A stretch of 64,000 nt of DNA from Theobroma cacao (GCF_000208745.1 NC_030854.1:39028111-39092110); one strand, 5' to 3'. Numbered from the stretch's first letter, positions 1 through 12,914 are shown. The notes: generated from the sequence alone by a model not told the origin. Numbers and translations: made by a program.

Positions 1-296
1 CTAGTTATCGGATGGATTGTTCTATGTTACATGAACTCTTCACTCCAGAATATGACAAATTATAGATCAAGGTTTAGTAATTTAACCTCTGAAATTAGAC
101 TTGGAAGGGGGGAAATATGGTTCTTTAAGAGTATGCTTAATGAATAGTAGGAGAGTTTTCCAGATGTCTCTAGAGTGTAATGGTAACATACTGTAGATTT
201 GTACCTGTAATTAATCACTGGGAGAACTTTTATGTAGCATGCACTCTGTTGTCTATTTAATGAGCAAATTGTAGTACCTGGACTTGCCTTTTTTAG

Positions 297-1491
297 GTTC
301 AAGAAATTTGATCAATGAGGAAGGATTCCGGAATGCACTTTACATCATTGATATCGGCCAAAATGACATTGCTGACTCGTTTGACAAAAACTTATCATAC
401 GTGCAAGTAACCAAAAGAATTCCGTCCATCATTACGGAAATAAAGAATGCTGTAAAGGTGAGTTCAGTAATCTCAGCGAGAGATATGTAGAAAGGTAGCA
501 CCATAAGAGGCCTTTACAGAAAATTGCAGAAACTTCTGCCTTCTCCTTTTAGAATCTCAATTTGTCATTATGCTGCCTCCATACGGTTTCCAATTAACAT
601 TATTGTTTCAAACACTACAAAGAGCCATCGAACTATCAAAATATATTAGCCATTGCATTGGTTGTTGACATATCCAGGATTATTCCTTTAATATAAATAT
701 ATGATATATGATGAAATCTTAGAAGCCTAATGGAATTAGATAGCATGAACATATGATTTTTTTAGTTTTCATGTTTTATAATCTTTTAACTCTAGGTAGT
801 TTTCATGTTTACTTCGCTACCCGTACGGAAATGAATAGGTTATTTTAATGGTTTCTGATAATAATTTTCCGTTTCTGTTGCTTTTAGACGTTATATAATC
901 AGGGGGGAAGGAAGTTCTGGATACACAACACAGGACCATTGGGCTGTCTCCCTCAGAAACTTTGGTTAGTTCAAAAGAAAGATTTGGATCCACATGGTTG
1001 TCTTTCCAGTTATAATTCTGCAGCGCTATTATTCAATGAAGTGCTGCGCCGTTTGTGCCAAGAGCTGAGGTCTGAGCTGGCAGATTCTACTATAGTCTAT
1101 GTAGACATATATGCCATCAAGTATGACCTCATTGCCAACTCCAGTAAATATGGTAAGTCAAGATGAGATACTCTTTTGAATCATCAGTAATTTTGATCAC
1201 ATGCATGCAGCAGTGGTAAAGATATCATTGTTTTGATCAGTCTTTTACAACAACGCAGGTTTCTCAAGTCCATTGATGGCATGTTGTGGCTCTGGAGGAC
1301 CTCCATACAATTACAACATCAGAGTGACCTGCGGTCAGCCTGGCTACCAGGTTTGCAATGAAGGATCTCGGTTCCTAAACTGGGATGGGATCCATTACAC
1401 TGAAGCAGCTAACTCCATTATAGCATCAAGAGTACTTTCCACAGCTTATTCTTCACCACGCACCACCTTCGATTTCTTTTGCCGCAGTTGA
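297..1491 (+). CDS. GDSL esterase/lipase, 3' part (5' exons outside window)
   Basis: Three joined exons are visible: 297-457, 888-1152 and 1259-1491, with GT-AG borders and matching phases (2, 0, 1). The first visible exon carries the family block with the Asn of the SGNH hydrolase site (LYIIDIGQNDIADSF). The second has the WIHNTGPLGCLPQKL block. The last has the catalytic Asp/His block (NWDGIHYTEAAN). The Ser-containing GDSL block and the secretion signal should lie in exons left of the window, so bases 1-296 are read as intron. Family knowledge: secreted plant GDSL esterases acting on lipids or acylated cell-wall carbohydrate; the exact substrate is unknown. The fold and the LPQK type resemble the Arabidopsis At1g09390/At1g56670 group, which agrees with the neighbouring PPR gene. 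There is no sign of decay in the visible part. Confidence 0.9.
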
Positions 1492-2177
1492 TCATGCATA
1501 CATAGACAACATATCTGCGCAAGCAGTTCATGTAACTCCGAGGTTTTTTTCATTCGCTTTCTCTTGTAATAATGCTTTCTAAATGCATGATCATCTTTGT
1601 TCAAGTGATGTCTTTGTCTAAGAACACTGCAATACGTGCACATGTTCCTGTCCTTGGCTACTTGAGAAATCTCAACTAGTTTGATGGGTTCATTTAGATT
1701 TTGTCTTTAAAAGAATTTCTGCATTTAAAATAAATTATTTCTTTTATAATGCAATAATAATCAATTTGTATACATGTTTTATTAGTTTAGTAACTAGTGC
1801 TAGTATTCAAAAAAAAAATTGTAAAATTGGGGATTTAATTTTTGTTAAGAAATTTCTAAAAGGAATACAACAATAAATTATTATTACTAGTTTATTTTAC
1901 TAAAATAAATTTAATATTGAGAAAAAAAGTGGGTTTATTTTTGTAATTCAATACGGACAAAAGACGGACAGTTTTAGTTCAACGGTTTTCCGCGCCGCGT
2001 GAATCTAGGAAACCTGTCTTTATTCGTGTTTCCAATCTCCAGAGTCCAGCTTGGATAAAGTTATTCTTGAATAGCATCTTAATCCAAGAATTGGGTACCC
2101 TGCTTCGAGCTCTCTCTCCTCTCTCAAGCTAAATTTCCTTTATCAATCCTGGCAACGTAAAGGTAGCACCTTGTGGT
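1492..2177. other. Intergenic, GDSL 3' region and PPR 5' region
   Basis: AT-rich spacer between the GDSL stop and the PPR start. The first part is presumably GDSL 3' UTR and the last 150 bases, with a CT-rich run near 2108-2125, presumably PPR leader. I see no other gene. Confidence 0.6.
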
Positions 2178-4370
2178 ATGATTACCGGCACTGGGTCTCT
2201 ACCAACAAGTTTGAACTTCATTTCAGCTTTTGAGAAAAGATCAAATCTTTCTTATTCATCTATGCGGTTTCTGTTAAACACATGTAGAGCGTATTCTACG
2301 AGCTGTACGGTCGTACCCAGATCTCGGATTGCCCAATTTGCTCGTGTGGGTCAAATCCAGATTGCCCGTAAAGTTTTCGATGAATTACCCAACAAAACAA
2401 TCGATACTTGGAACTCAATCATCGCTGGCTACTTTCAGAACAACCAGCCCAATGAAGCTCAGCTTCTGTTCAACAAAATGCCGGAGAAAAACACCGTTTC
2501 TTGGAATAATTTAATTGCTGGGTATGTGAAAAATGGAATGGTTAGTGAAGCTAGGAAAGTTTTTGATAAAATGCCGGAACGCAATGTAGTTTCATGGACT
2601 GCCATGGTTCGGGGGTATGTTCAAGAGGGTATGATGTGCGAGGCAGAATCTTTGTTTTGGTTAATGCCCGAAAAGAATGTGGTTTCATGGACGGTGATGT
2701 TAGGCGGACTAATTCAAGAAGGTCGGATTGATGAGGCGCGTAGGTTGTATGATATGATACCGGAAAAGGATGTAGTCGCTAGGACTAACATGATAGCGGG
2801 GTATTGTAAAGATGGACATTTGAGTGAAGCAAGAGAGATTTTTGATGAGATGCCACGGAGAAACGTTATATCTTGGACTATTATGATCACAGGGTATGCA
2901 CAGAATAATCGTGTGGATATTGCTAGGAAGCTTTTTGAAGTGATGCCTGAGAAAAATGAGGTGTCATGGACAGCTATGTTGATGGGTTATACACAGTGTG
3001 GAAGGTTAGAAGCAGCTTGGGAACTTTTTAAGGCAATGCCAGTGAAGTCAGTTGTCGCATGCAATGCTTTGATTCTTGGGTTTGGCCACAATGGAGAGGT
3101 GACAAAAGCAAGGAGGGTATTTGATGAAATGAAGGTGAAGGATGATGGGACATGGAGTGCTATGATTAAGGTTTACGAGAGGAAAGGATTTGAATTGAAA
3201 GCACTTGATTTGTTCATATTAATGCAAACAGAGGGGATTAGGCCAAATTTTCCATCTCTGATTAGCATTCTTTCTGTTTGTGCCAGCTTCGCAAGTCTGA
3301 ATCATGGTAGGCAGGTTCATGCCCAGTTGGTGAGGTCACAGTTTGATGTTGACGTATATGTTGCCTCTGTTTTGATTACAATGTATATTAAGTGTGGTGA
3401 TCTTGTAAAAGCAAAGCTGGTTTTTGATAGGTTTTCTTCAAAGGATATTGTTATGTGGAATTCTATGATCAGTGGTTATGCCCAGCATGGTCTAGGTGAG
3501 GAAGCCTTATGGATTTTCCAATCAATGTTTTCTGCAGGAATGATGCCAGATGATATTACCTTCGTTGGAGTTCTCACAGCTTGTAGTTACACTGGGAAGG
3601 TTAAAGAAGGGCTTGAAATCTTTGAGTTGATGAAATCCAAATATTTAGTGGAACCAAAAACTGAGCATTATGCTTGCATGGTGGATTTGCTTGGCCGAGC
3701 AGGCAAGGTAAATGAGGCAATGAATTTAATTGAAAAAATGCCAGTGGAAGCAGATGCTATTGTTTGGGGTTCTCTGTTAGGGGCCTGTAGAAACCATGGA
3801 AAGTTGGATCTGGCTGAAGTTGCAGCAAGGAAGCTTCTACAGCTTGAGCCTGAAAATGCTGGTCCCTACATCCTGTTGTCGAATATATATGCATCTCAAG
3901 GTAAATGGAGTGATGTTTCAGAGCTGAGAAAAAATATCAGGGCAAGGTGTGTGAAGAAATCACCTGGTTCTAGCTGGATTGAGGTAGAGAAAAGAGTACA
4001 TATGTTCACTACAGATAGCAGGTCACATCCTGAGCATGCAATGATCATGAGGATGTTGGAAAAATTAGGTGTGTTGTTGAGAGAAGCTGGGTATTGTCCT
4101 GATGGTAGTTTTGTGCTGCATGATGTTGATGAGGAAGAAAAGTTGTATAGCTTGAGGTATCACAGTGAGAAATTGGCTGTGGCTTATGGATTGTTGAAGT
4201 TGCCTAAAGAGATGCCTATTCGTGTCATGAAAAATCTTCGTGTTTGTGGAGATTGCCACACTGCAATTAAATTAATAGCAAAAGTAACCAAGAGAGAGAT
4301 CATTTTGAGAGATGCTAATAGATTCCATCATTTCAAGGATGGCTTCTGTTCTTGCAGGGACTACTGGTAA
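2178..4370 (+). CDS. DYW-class PLS pentatricopeptide repeat protein, 730 aa
   Basis: An intronless 730-residue ORF. After a roughly 50-residue leader rich in Ser, Arg and Thr (probable organelle targeting), it carries tandem PPR motifs, many of the short 31-residue type ending in (F/L)xxMPxKNxVSWT, from about residue 50 to 530. E/E+ motifs follow, then a DYW domain to the end. The deaminase-like zinc ligands are present: HSE at 662-664, CGDC at 690-693, and a C-terminal CSCRDYW at 724-730. Family knowledge: DYW proteins bind organellar transcripts sequence-specifically and catalyse C-to-U editing; At1g56690/At1g09410 are the likely relatives, annotated as mitochondrial. The intact HxE and CxxC suggest an active editing domain. 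The edited site cannot be read from the protein without a PPR-code calculation. The start is the first ATG in frame. Confidence 0.93.
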   Translation: MITGTGSLPTSLNFISAFEKRSNLSYSSMRFLLNTCRAYSTSCTVVPRSRIAQFARVGQIQIARKVFDELPNKTIDTWNSIIAGYFQNNQPNEAQLLFNKMPEKNTVSWNNLIAGYVKNGMVSEARKVFDKMPERNVVSWTAMVRGYVQEGMMCEAESLFWLMPEKNVVSWTVMLGGLIQEGRIDEARRLYDMIPEKDVVARTNMIAGYCKDGHLSEAREIFDEMPRRNVISWTIMITGYAQNNRVDIARKLFEVMPEKNEVSWTAMLMGYTQCGRLEAAWELFKAMPVKSVVACNALILGFGHNGEVTKARRVFDEMKVKDDGTWSAMIKVYERKGFELKALDLFILMQTEGIRPNFPSLISILSVCASFASLNHGRQVHAQLVRSQFDVDVYVASVLITMYIKCGDLVKAKLVFDRFSSKDIVMWNSMISGYAQHGLGEEALWIFQSMFSAGMMPDDITFVGVLTACSYTGKVKEGLEIFELMKSKYLVEPKTEHYACMVDLLGRAGKVNEAMNLIEKMPVEADAIVWGSLLGACRNHGKLDLAEVAARKLLQLEPENAGPYILLSNIYASQGKWSDVSELRKNIRARCVKKSPGSSWIEVEKRVHMFTTDSRSHPEHAMIMRMLEKLGVLLREAGYCPDGSFVLHDVDEEEKLYSLRYHSEKLAVAYGLLKLPKEMPIRVMKNLRVCGDCHTAIKLIAKVTKREIILRDANRFHHFKDGFCSCRDYW

Positions 4371-6102
4371 TAGACTAGCTCATAATGTAAATAAGGGATT
4401 CAAGTACAGATTGGTTTTGAGGCAATATTCATCTATACCCCAGCAGCGCACCCGTCATTGGTGTCACACCTAAGATTTGCGGCACCTACAACTCACAATA
4501 CTAGACTGCCTTTATTCAGATGATATTGGTTCCGGCAGGTGGTGATATCTTTGAGTTCAAGGTTCATATTTTTTATCTTTTCAAAAAGAACAAGTGAAGG
4601 CAAATTGTGATTCATGTCATAGGTGGCTCTGTAAATGTCTGGTTTCTCGACTGAAACATTTGTTATAGAATGTTGGCAGATCTGCCTTCAAACCTGCATA
4701 CACAACTGCTCTGTATTAACTTCATGCTGCAATCCCAAAGAATTTTGTACTGGTTTTTAAGGTATGACGTGGGATGGCACTTGTGGAAGAGTATGTTGCA
4801 TACCGCATTCTGTCGACCAAACCTACTTCAGGAACTTTTACAAAAAAAACGAAAAAGGATGTTATTTTACTCGTGTTTGGGCCTGTTTCTGATATTCTAT
4901 GTTATTTAAGCGAACAACTCCGATTTTGGTGTTTTTTGGTGTATATCCTCAAAATTTAATCTTCCTATGTTTGGTAGTTAGTTCTTTGTATAACATCCAT
5001 GCATAACAGATTACAATGCTTGCTGTTTAAAAAAAAAAAAAAGGTTCTTTCTCCATTACAAGATAAGGTTAATTTATAACTGATGCTTCCTTTCTTCTTC
5101 TTCTTCCTTCACTTGTCTTCTCTTCCAGCTTTCCGTGATCGAAGAACTTGGATAGCTTATGCAGGTTGTTTCAAAGTCAAGCTCTGCAAAATCTTCCAGG
5201 TCAAATTTGGGAATCCAGGCAGATGCCTGGACCATCTGCATCTTCTTTGTACCCTTAGTTGCCTCTATAACTCATGGAAATGGTTCCTTTGAAGTATTCT
5301 TATTATGGTGAAGAATTTCTCAACCTTCTTCTCCACATCTTCTTGCTCATGCTGATCTTCAAGGTGACCTGTTTCTCTCACCCGTCTCTGTCGCTAGCAC
5401 CGCCCAGTGTTTGTTTTCACTTTTCCTATGATAATGACTTTTGTTGGAAGTTCAAGCCTATGCAATTTCACTTGAAAATCCTGATCAAGCATTTGAACTA
5501 GAAAAGCTCCAAGTCGTAGAAAAATCTATGCATGTAGGGACTCTTGTCCAGGTGATGATACCTTTAAATTTGGTTCATTGAATGTGATTAAGGTGAATCA
5601 ACTAGCATGCATCTTTATCAAAAGTCGCTATCACTAATGCGTGGTTTCCCAACCTAGTAAATCTTCCTTTTTCTATTTGCAGCATTAGTACTTTACAGCT
5701 TCTTTCTGCTTGACTTGTTCTTTGCTGATATGGTGGAGATTCCTTCGTAGCCAATGGAGGTCTCTTTGAGAAGATATTTTCATGGTTTCTTGGGTTTAGC
5801 AGTCGAAAGGCTTGCAAAAAAGGCACGATTATCGAGGAAAAAAAAGGTTTGCAATTCGCCAAATAGTGAACCCATGAAATGGAGTGATGAGACAAAGCAC
5901 AGTGAATGATTCTCAAATGTGTGCTGACAACTACCATTGACCTGTTCAAAACCGGGCATTTTGATATGCAACTAGGTCCTGAAGTTCCAACTTGAAAGGC
6001 CTATCAGCTTAGGCATCAAAGCCAGCAGCCCTTTCAGCCCAAGTAAGGAACTTTTCAAGCTGCTAGTCTGCTTTTCTGGTTATAATTTGATTCAATGATA
6101 AA

Positions 6103-6133
<31 letters not shown>

Positions 6134-6420
6134 TTTATTTAAAAGAATTGATTGGAATCTTCATTTTCTGTGAAAATGCAGCCTGGAAACATGATTTTGT
6201 GGGGTACTTAAGTTTGATTTCCCAAGCTTGCCAGTGAGAAATATCAAGTTGAACCAAAAAGAGCCACACAAGAATTTATAGTTTGAGTGACAAATTTAGA
6301 CATTAGCATCCGGGGTCCATTCAAAAAGCACTTGAAAGATATGAATTGATATGTAACAGTAGGAAGGTTTGACTGCTTTTCCATTCTTTTGAACATGCAA
6401 CAAGAAGAAGAAAAAGTTCA
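4371..6420. other. Intergenic between PPR and NIMIN3-like genes
   Basis: About 2 kb with no recognisable gene. It holds the PPR 3' UTR, an A-run at 5029-5042, CT-rich patches near 5090-5125 and the TA microsatellite at 6102-6125. Short ORFs here (for example 5083-5292 and 5602-5949) lack family resemblance and splice context. Confidence 0.6.
6102..6125. repeat. (TA)n microsatellite followed by a T-run
   Basis: About 12 TA units directly followed by a poly-T tract to about 6137. Confidence 0.9.
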
Positions 6421-6789
6421 CTACAAAGAAAGCTTGAGGTCTAAACCACCGTCTTCTCCTCCTTCCTTGGTATCTTGTCCTTGTTCTTGTTCTCTGTTCG
6501 AGGAAGGACCTGCTTCATTCACTGCCAGTAGGTTCTTAGGCTTGGAATCCTCCATGAAATCTTCTGGTTGGAATTTTGGATTCCACACTGCAGCAACCTG
6601 CTTCTCTTCCTGTTTCTTCCTCTCTTCTTCCTCTTTTGATCCATTGGGCACGTTTCTTAGACGATCACGCATCTCCCTTGTGCTTCTGATCAAAGCAAAG
6701 AACTTCTCCACCTTCTCTTCTTCTTCTTCTTCATCATCTTCTTCTTCTTCTTGATTCCCCATTTTTCTCTTCTTTCTTCCACTCTCCAT
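6421..6789 (-). CDS. NIMIN3: NIMIN-type NPR1/NIM1-interacting protein, 122 aa
   Basis: A single-exon 122-residue acidic protein. Residues about 15-25 are an almost pure Glu/Asp stretch encoded by GAA/GAG/GAT triplets. It is followed by a FFALIRSTREMRDRLR segment of the type NIMIN proteins use to contact NPR1. An FQPEDF motif at about residues 74-79 matches the EDF motif shared by NIMIN1 and NIMIN3. The C-terminus ends in LDLKLSL, an LxLxL EAR repression motif. Family knowledge: NIMINs bind NPR1 with TGA factors in the nucleus and damp salicylic-acid-induced PR gene expression. Position between the PPR gene and the G6PD4-like gene matches At1g09415 (NIMIN-3) in Arabidopsis, which decides the subtype. 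The first ATG (6789) is used; an in-frame ATG ten codons later would also keep all motifs. A TATA box lies about 195 bases upstream. Confidence 0.85.
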   Translation of the reverse strand: MESGRKKRKMGNQEEEEDDEEEEEEKVEKFFALIRSTREMRDRLRNVPNGSKEEEERKKQEEKQVAAVWNPKFQPEDFMEDSKPKNLLAVNEAGPSSNREQEQGQDTKEGGEDGGLDLKLSL

Positions 6790-6983
6790 CTTTTTCCCCC
6801 CACTAGAGACCAGGCCACTCTTGACTCTCTACCACAGTCTTTTCTTATTGCTTAATGCTTTTGAAGTTAGACACGAAATATAAATTTGCATTGTTAATAC
6901 ATAAACATAAGAAGGAAGGAAAGGGGGAGGAAATGGGAGTTTCCTTACCAATGGCATGAACCAGAAACCGTGTCGGTTGACCC

Positions 6984-6991
6984 TATTTATA
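6984..6991 (-). promoter_or_regulatory. TATA box of the NIMIN3-like gene
   Basis: TATAAATA on the minus strand about 195 bases before the ATG. A TTGACC W-box core at 6977-6982 lies just inside the predicted transcript. Confidence 0.6.
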
Positions 6992-7047
6992 GACTGTCAC
7001 CACCGCGTGAGTTTTGTCACAGTAGTCTTTGATCCAAAGGCACCACT

Positions 7048-7231
7048 TGACGAGACTGCCCATGTAATTTCATCAAAACAACAATACGAGTAATGAACAA
7101 AAGCATGGGTGATTTCGTACATTGAAGTGAACATGGTTTTTGCATATATATATTTTTTTTGGGTGGGTGACAAGAATAATTTTTTCACGTCAGTGGCCAT
7201 AACGTAATGTTTCCACCAACTCAGGCTGACG
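7048..7231 (-). promoter_or_regulatory. TGACG (TGA-factor) motif cluster upstream of the NIMIN3-like gene
   Basis: Three TGACG cores: 7048-7052 (inside TTGACG), 7188-7192 (as CGTCA, within CACGTCA) and 7227-7231. The last is followed 9 bases later by TGACA, an imperfect as-1-like pair. TGACG is the bZIP TGA-factor site used in salicylate-responsive promoters. Function here is inferred only. Confidence 0.4.
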
Positions 7232-8512
7232 CCTTCATTATGACATCCGCAATGCTGCCCCTCCTTGGCTCTTCCCGGCGGCTCTGTTCACCTTCGGGAA
7301 TCCATGAGGTCATCTCGGGTCCCATCACATTTTGACTATCATCAAATTTTAACCATCTCCATATTGACTTTAGGTTACCATTCAATATTTAAATGTTCAT
7401 ACCAAACTAATAAAGTAAAACTTAATAAATCAAAATGAATAATATCTTCTAAATTGATGTAAATCGTAACACTTCATTAAAAATCTACATTTGAAATTTG
7501 CCCACTCATCCATCATAAATCTCATTACACATTCTGACATGCATGATTACTGTTGGAAAACAGTGTTTAATTGGTGTTTAGAGATATTTTTATGACAGTC
7601 ATTTATCTTCGTTGCCTAAAATGGAGGGTTAGGTGAAGATATTTAGTTTCCAGGATCAATCCAAAACCCCAACATTGACCCTTCAAAACCTTCCTCTAAG
7701 CCATAATTAGCTCTCAAATCTCATCAGAACATTTGGCATGGGTGACGGTGATCATATATTAAAGATAACGTGAACAGAAAGGGCACGACAGATTTAATGA
7801 TGAAACCTTTGCATCCAAAATATCTTTGGATAATCAAACAGAAAATGCAAGACAGGTTTAACCCATCAAAGCTCCCTCCCTGATAAATTTAGCTGTGAAT
7901 GCATAATCAAAGCAGGGGGGCCCTGAGCAAAACCCGAAAGGATGATCATGGGGTAGAAGAACTCACGTGACTCTCGTTTGATCTTAAAGTATGTACATTG
8001 ATTGACAAGTTGTGATGTAAATGATCCATTTGACCCTGTCTTGCAACCAACCGGCGCAGGATGTGGCTAATTTTCTCCATCCAAAACGAGCAAAGATGGA
8101 AGTCTGCTTTTTCTTTATCTCGTCCTTACCACTCATTCAAAGAAAACCCTGCCCCACTTTAACTGACAGGTTCTCCACCGTTGTACTATTGCATCAGTCT
8201 AATGCTCTGTAACAGAACACATGAATCATTACATAACACAAAGTATCAGATGTAACAGTAGTTTTAGGACCTTGACCACATCGGAGTCCAAGGAATAAAT
8301 CAGCTGTTCCAAAAGCTGAGCGGTTTACACCCAAATCTGTGGGTTTGGAGGTATAGCAGAAAACCAAACAGACAGATACATAAGATACTCTAGTTTTTAC
8401 ATGATTTACATATACAAAGCTTTCTTCTATAGTAGGAGTGGTGGTGGAATGACCCCACAATTATGCCAAATAATGTGTTTTGTTATCTCAAACAGCAAGG
8501 GCTTTACCTTGT
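7232..8512. other. Intergenic, NIMIN3-like upstream and G6PD4-like 3' region
   Basis: AT-rich sequence with no gene seen. The last part (about 8200-8512) is probably 3' UTR of the minus-strand G6PD-like gene. Confidence 0.6.
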
Positions 8513-11500
8513 TTAGTCATCTGCCCACCGAACCCCATGTTTAGCCCAAAGATAGTATGCTCCAACTGGGCCTCTGCCTCCCAGCTCATACAGCTCCGGA
8601 GCTATATTATTCCGGTCTATCTCTTGTAGAACAGGAGTCAGAATACTCCATGCAGCTGCAAGCTCATCACTTCTCAAGAAGAGATGACTATCACCATCAA
8701 TGACATCAAGCAGAAGGTGCTCGTATGAATCAGGGACCTCAACGTTATACCTTTAGTAGTAACAATAACACAGCATGAGAAACATCAAAGATAAGTTGCT
8801 GTCAGTGCGAAAATTTTAAGAAGAAACAACATGATCGCTCACTTGTCCTTGTAAAGCAAATTTAGCTCAGAAGCATCTAACTGCAACCCTAGTCCTGGAA
8901 TTTTATTGTTGATTTTGACTAGGATGGCCTCATCAGGTACATCACGTAAAATCAGCTCATTCGTTGCGAGGTCAGTATTATGCCCAAATCGTTCACGATA
9001 GAGATTTCCAGGTACATGATTAAACTGTATACGTATCTCCACTCTGCATTGCATAATCTAATGTCGGTGAGCAAATTAAAATGGTCAACATTAAAAACAT
9101 TAAGCATTAGCTCCTAGAAACAGCAACTGTCATATGTTGGCAAAGGACATCTGTATGCATACACCAACAAACCCCATATAGACCCCAGAAAAGATTCATT
9201 TTTTAAATATAGAATTCATCAACTACAGCTAAGCTTTTACCGCAACTTATTAAAATTAGTAATTTATTCGATACTTATTGAAGCATTAGCATTTCAGAGA
9301 ATGTATACTGCTCCTCCAAAAAAATATCTTCAGATGTGGCCATAGAACACTAGTAGTTATTCCATCCAAAAAAAACAAAATTGAACAGAGTATTTGTTAT
9401 ATCTCACCTGTGTTTGATAAGTCCCACACCAGCTTTAATTAAGAAAGGTACACCGTCCCAACGTCCATTGTCAATGTATAATGCAGCAGCAAAAAAGGTT
9501 GGGGTCAGGCTGCTCAAGCTCACATCAACCTTGTCTCCAGAAGTAGCTTTATACTGGCCAAGAATCACATCACTAGGTTCCAATTTGCGAATTGATCTGA
9601 GAACCTTGACCTGAAAAGAAGCTTCTCATTAAAAAGACTAGGTGCTTTGAAGTTGTGCTTCTCACACAAGGAAAAGATGGGTACCTTTTCATTTCGAATA
9701 TCTTCACCATCAAGACTTACAGGTGGTTCCATGGCTAGCAATGCTATCGTCTGGAGCATGTGACTGTGAACAATGTCCCGAATGACCCCATAACCATCAA
9801 AATACCTGTATTAAAGAAGGAATGGAATAATTAGGATGATGTAATATTCTTTGCTGGAGACAGAAAGGAAAAATGATTATGAGTACCTTCCAGTCTGCAT
9901 ACCCAAGTCCTCTGACAAAAGCACCTGCAAAAATAATACAAAGATGTAATCAACAGCAGTGCGTCCCTAATAGCACAGGTGGGTGGACAGCATTTACATT
10001 GAAACCGAGTTTACCTGCACATTGTGGATGTAAGTCCGACTCCACAATGGCTCAAAAACTAGATTTGAAAACCTTAAAACTGTGAGGTTTTCGATAAGGT
10101 TCCTCCCGAGGAGGTGGTCTATCCTGTAGTAAGATTGATGTAAATTGTAAAGTGATGATAAAGTATAAATTATGTGATAATGGTTTGAACAGTTTGTTAA
10201 CATAGAAGGACAAACAACATGCATATGCATGCACCTGTAAATTTGCTTCTCCTCGAAATTAGAAAGAAGGGATTTTGTAAACCATTGAGAAGATAGAGCA
10301 TCAAATCCAAAGGGTTTCTCAATTATTATGCGATTCCAACCCTTCTTTGTTTGGGCATTATTGGCAAGAGACGAAGCAACGTCCAGAAGTGCTTCTTGTG
10401 GAACAGAAAGGTAGAATATCCTGTTTGCACGATATCCTCCCTGAAGTAGATAAGCTGTTAAAGAATCAATTATCAAAATTCCAAAGCATTCAATTTGAAG
10501 ATTAGAAAGACAAACAAAATGCATCTAAGTTGAAAACGTACAATTCTAAGTGTTGCTTACCTCAATCTGCTCCATTCGAGCATTCAGCTTAGACATCCCT
10601 TCTTTGTTGTCATAACCTCCATTAAGATAGTATGTTCTACTAAGAAACACATCCATCTTGTCCTCACAGTTTTGCCTGGAAAAGGAAATTAGAAGAAAAA
10701 GATAAGGAAAAAAAAGGGACCAGTAAATTATTGATGATTAATGCAGCATCTGAACAACTTTCATACATCGCTAACTATGGCATAAGCAAATGCAATTATG
10801 ATTTTCTGAACTCTAACAATCAGTGTAACCTGAAGAAATTCAAATTCTCCACAAGAAATTGGTTGGTTGAAATCCAAAACAAGTTTCTGGGCTTTAAGCT
10901 TTTACAGTCCTGTCCACAGCTAAATACAGCCATGTTTAGACATAAGCAACACATTCTTGTTGAAATTGTGTTAAAATCATTCCACTATACATGCGCTGCT
11001 CATCATTCAGTAAGTTGTCAGCGAAATAAAAGCAACACGCATATGGTTGGGCAGCTGCTTGATCCATCAAAAAAGAATGAATAAATAAACAAATTTAGTA
11101 AGTTGATGGAACTCCCTCCTTCCAATCAGTTGACAGAGAGTATTTCTTTTTCCATCCCTTCACCCTTCTCTTTCCTATCACTTTCTAAAACCTTTTCAAT
11201 CTGGAATAAACTACATAATGCAGCTCTAAAAAGCAAACTCCACTTGAAAATGATAGAAACTGTATAATACAAGGATTAATAATTGAAGACAATGATTTCA
11301 CAGAGGGTACATAATGTAATATGAGTGAGGACCATACTGATGATCAATGCGGCAAGTCAAAGTTGAAGCAATGAGGGATCTTAAATCTTCATCTGTCAAA
11401 TTCTTTCTGGAATAACCAAAGATACCAACATTCTGCAGTCATGTAAATGATAAATTGAAGAATGAGAAACATTCACCACATTACCAACATGCTCAGATAT

Positions 11501-12878
11501 TGTTATTCATGGGAAAGAAAGAACTTAATTCATATTATTGATGTATCTATTCAACACAAGGAGATCGTAAGTCTTGTTCAGGTCCCAAATCCAAAAAATA
11601 AGCCTAAAGATGTGAAAAGAATAAAATCCTGAAGAAACGGATTGGCCATTTGATAATAGGAAACCCAACTCATTAGACATTAGAGTAGCACTACCTCAGG
11701 AAGAAAACCACTGTAATATAGAGCAAATAATGCTGGAAAAATCTTGTTCCTAGCAAGTTCACCAGTAGCTCCTATAACAGCAATGCATAGAGAGGGTCCT
11801 CTATGATGATCATCAACATTCAAATTTAAGGAATGTTTTTGAATGAAAGAGGAAGGCAATTCCAAAGAAGCATCTGGCTTTTTCAAGATAACATTTTGAG
11901 AACTAGGCAAAGAACTTTCTTTTGGTTGTGAAGTTGATCTTGTATGTTCTTCTGCGGAATCTACAAATGTTCAAAGTTGAAAGGATTAAAAAGGGACTGA
12001 TAAAAATTGTCACATATATGATGAAAGAAACCAACTTCAAGAAACTGGAATAACATAATGTAGCTTCTTTTTTTCCCAACCATTGGGCGAAGATATGGAC
12101 GATGCTGCTTCAGAAAACAGTTCATCATTTGCTAAATTTCTCGAAGGATTTTCCGACTGATCCTTGTCCTGATTTCTTATGCTCTTGAACTCATTTGCAG
12201 GTCCATGCTTTCTATTTCGCTGCTGAATGTTTAGCCTCTTCAGTACCTGTAGTTTCAAACCACAATACCTCCGGCAGAAATTGTCAGCTCCTACGTAGAG
12301 CGCAAGCCGACTACCTCTCAATGATTGGAAGTTGTTGGCTGCATCCTACATGCAACATAATCAAGTTATTGGATGCTGACTCTTATACATTCAAATCTGT
12401 TCTCTAACTAAAAAATGATTCAAAATAATGTTTTAAAATCAAATAGTAAGCAAAAACCCATTTGAGCTGCAATTCATGTGACTTGTCTAAGGGACTGACT
12501 GTGTATTCATATGTACTAGCATACACATGCACACAAAAAATTGAAGGCAGGATAGAGTTCAATCGATCCTTAAAGATCTATTTCTACACTATTCAAAAAC
12601 TTTCCATGTGCTTAAGTTTTCAAGCAACCCAACTGTTGAATATAATGTGTTATCCATGCCAAGTAAAATTTCAAATGAAAGCATACAAATTTGGCTGAAA
12701 ATATTGCAGATGATCATATCCAATTAGGCTGTGATATAGAATTGAAAAGGGTAGCCATCAAGACAAAGGGACCAAAAAAAGCATACAAAAGTTTGATCCT
12801 TTTGTTTGATTTGACCTCTGTTCTCTACAACTGAAACCTCAATTCATCTCTAGATAAATTACATAAGGCTAGTGATAA

Positions 12879-12914
<36 letters not shown>

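Noticed and set aside
5602..5949. 115-codon minus-strand frame between PPR and NIMIN3-like genes
   Set aside because: No recognisable domain, unsupported start and typical intergenic base composition.
6389..6754. 121-codon plus-strand frame opposite the NIMIN3-like gene
   Set aside because: It is the antisense of the Glu-rich tract (poly-Ser end); the minus strand has the family motifs and promoter.
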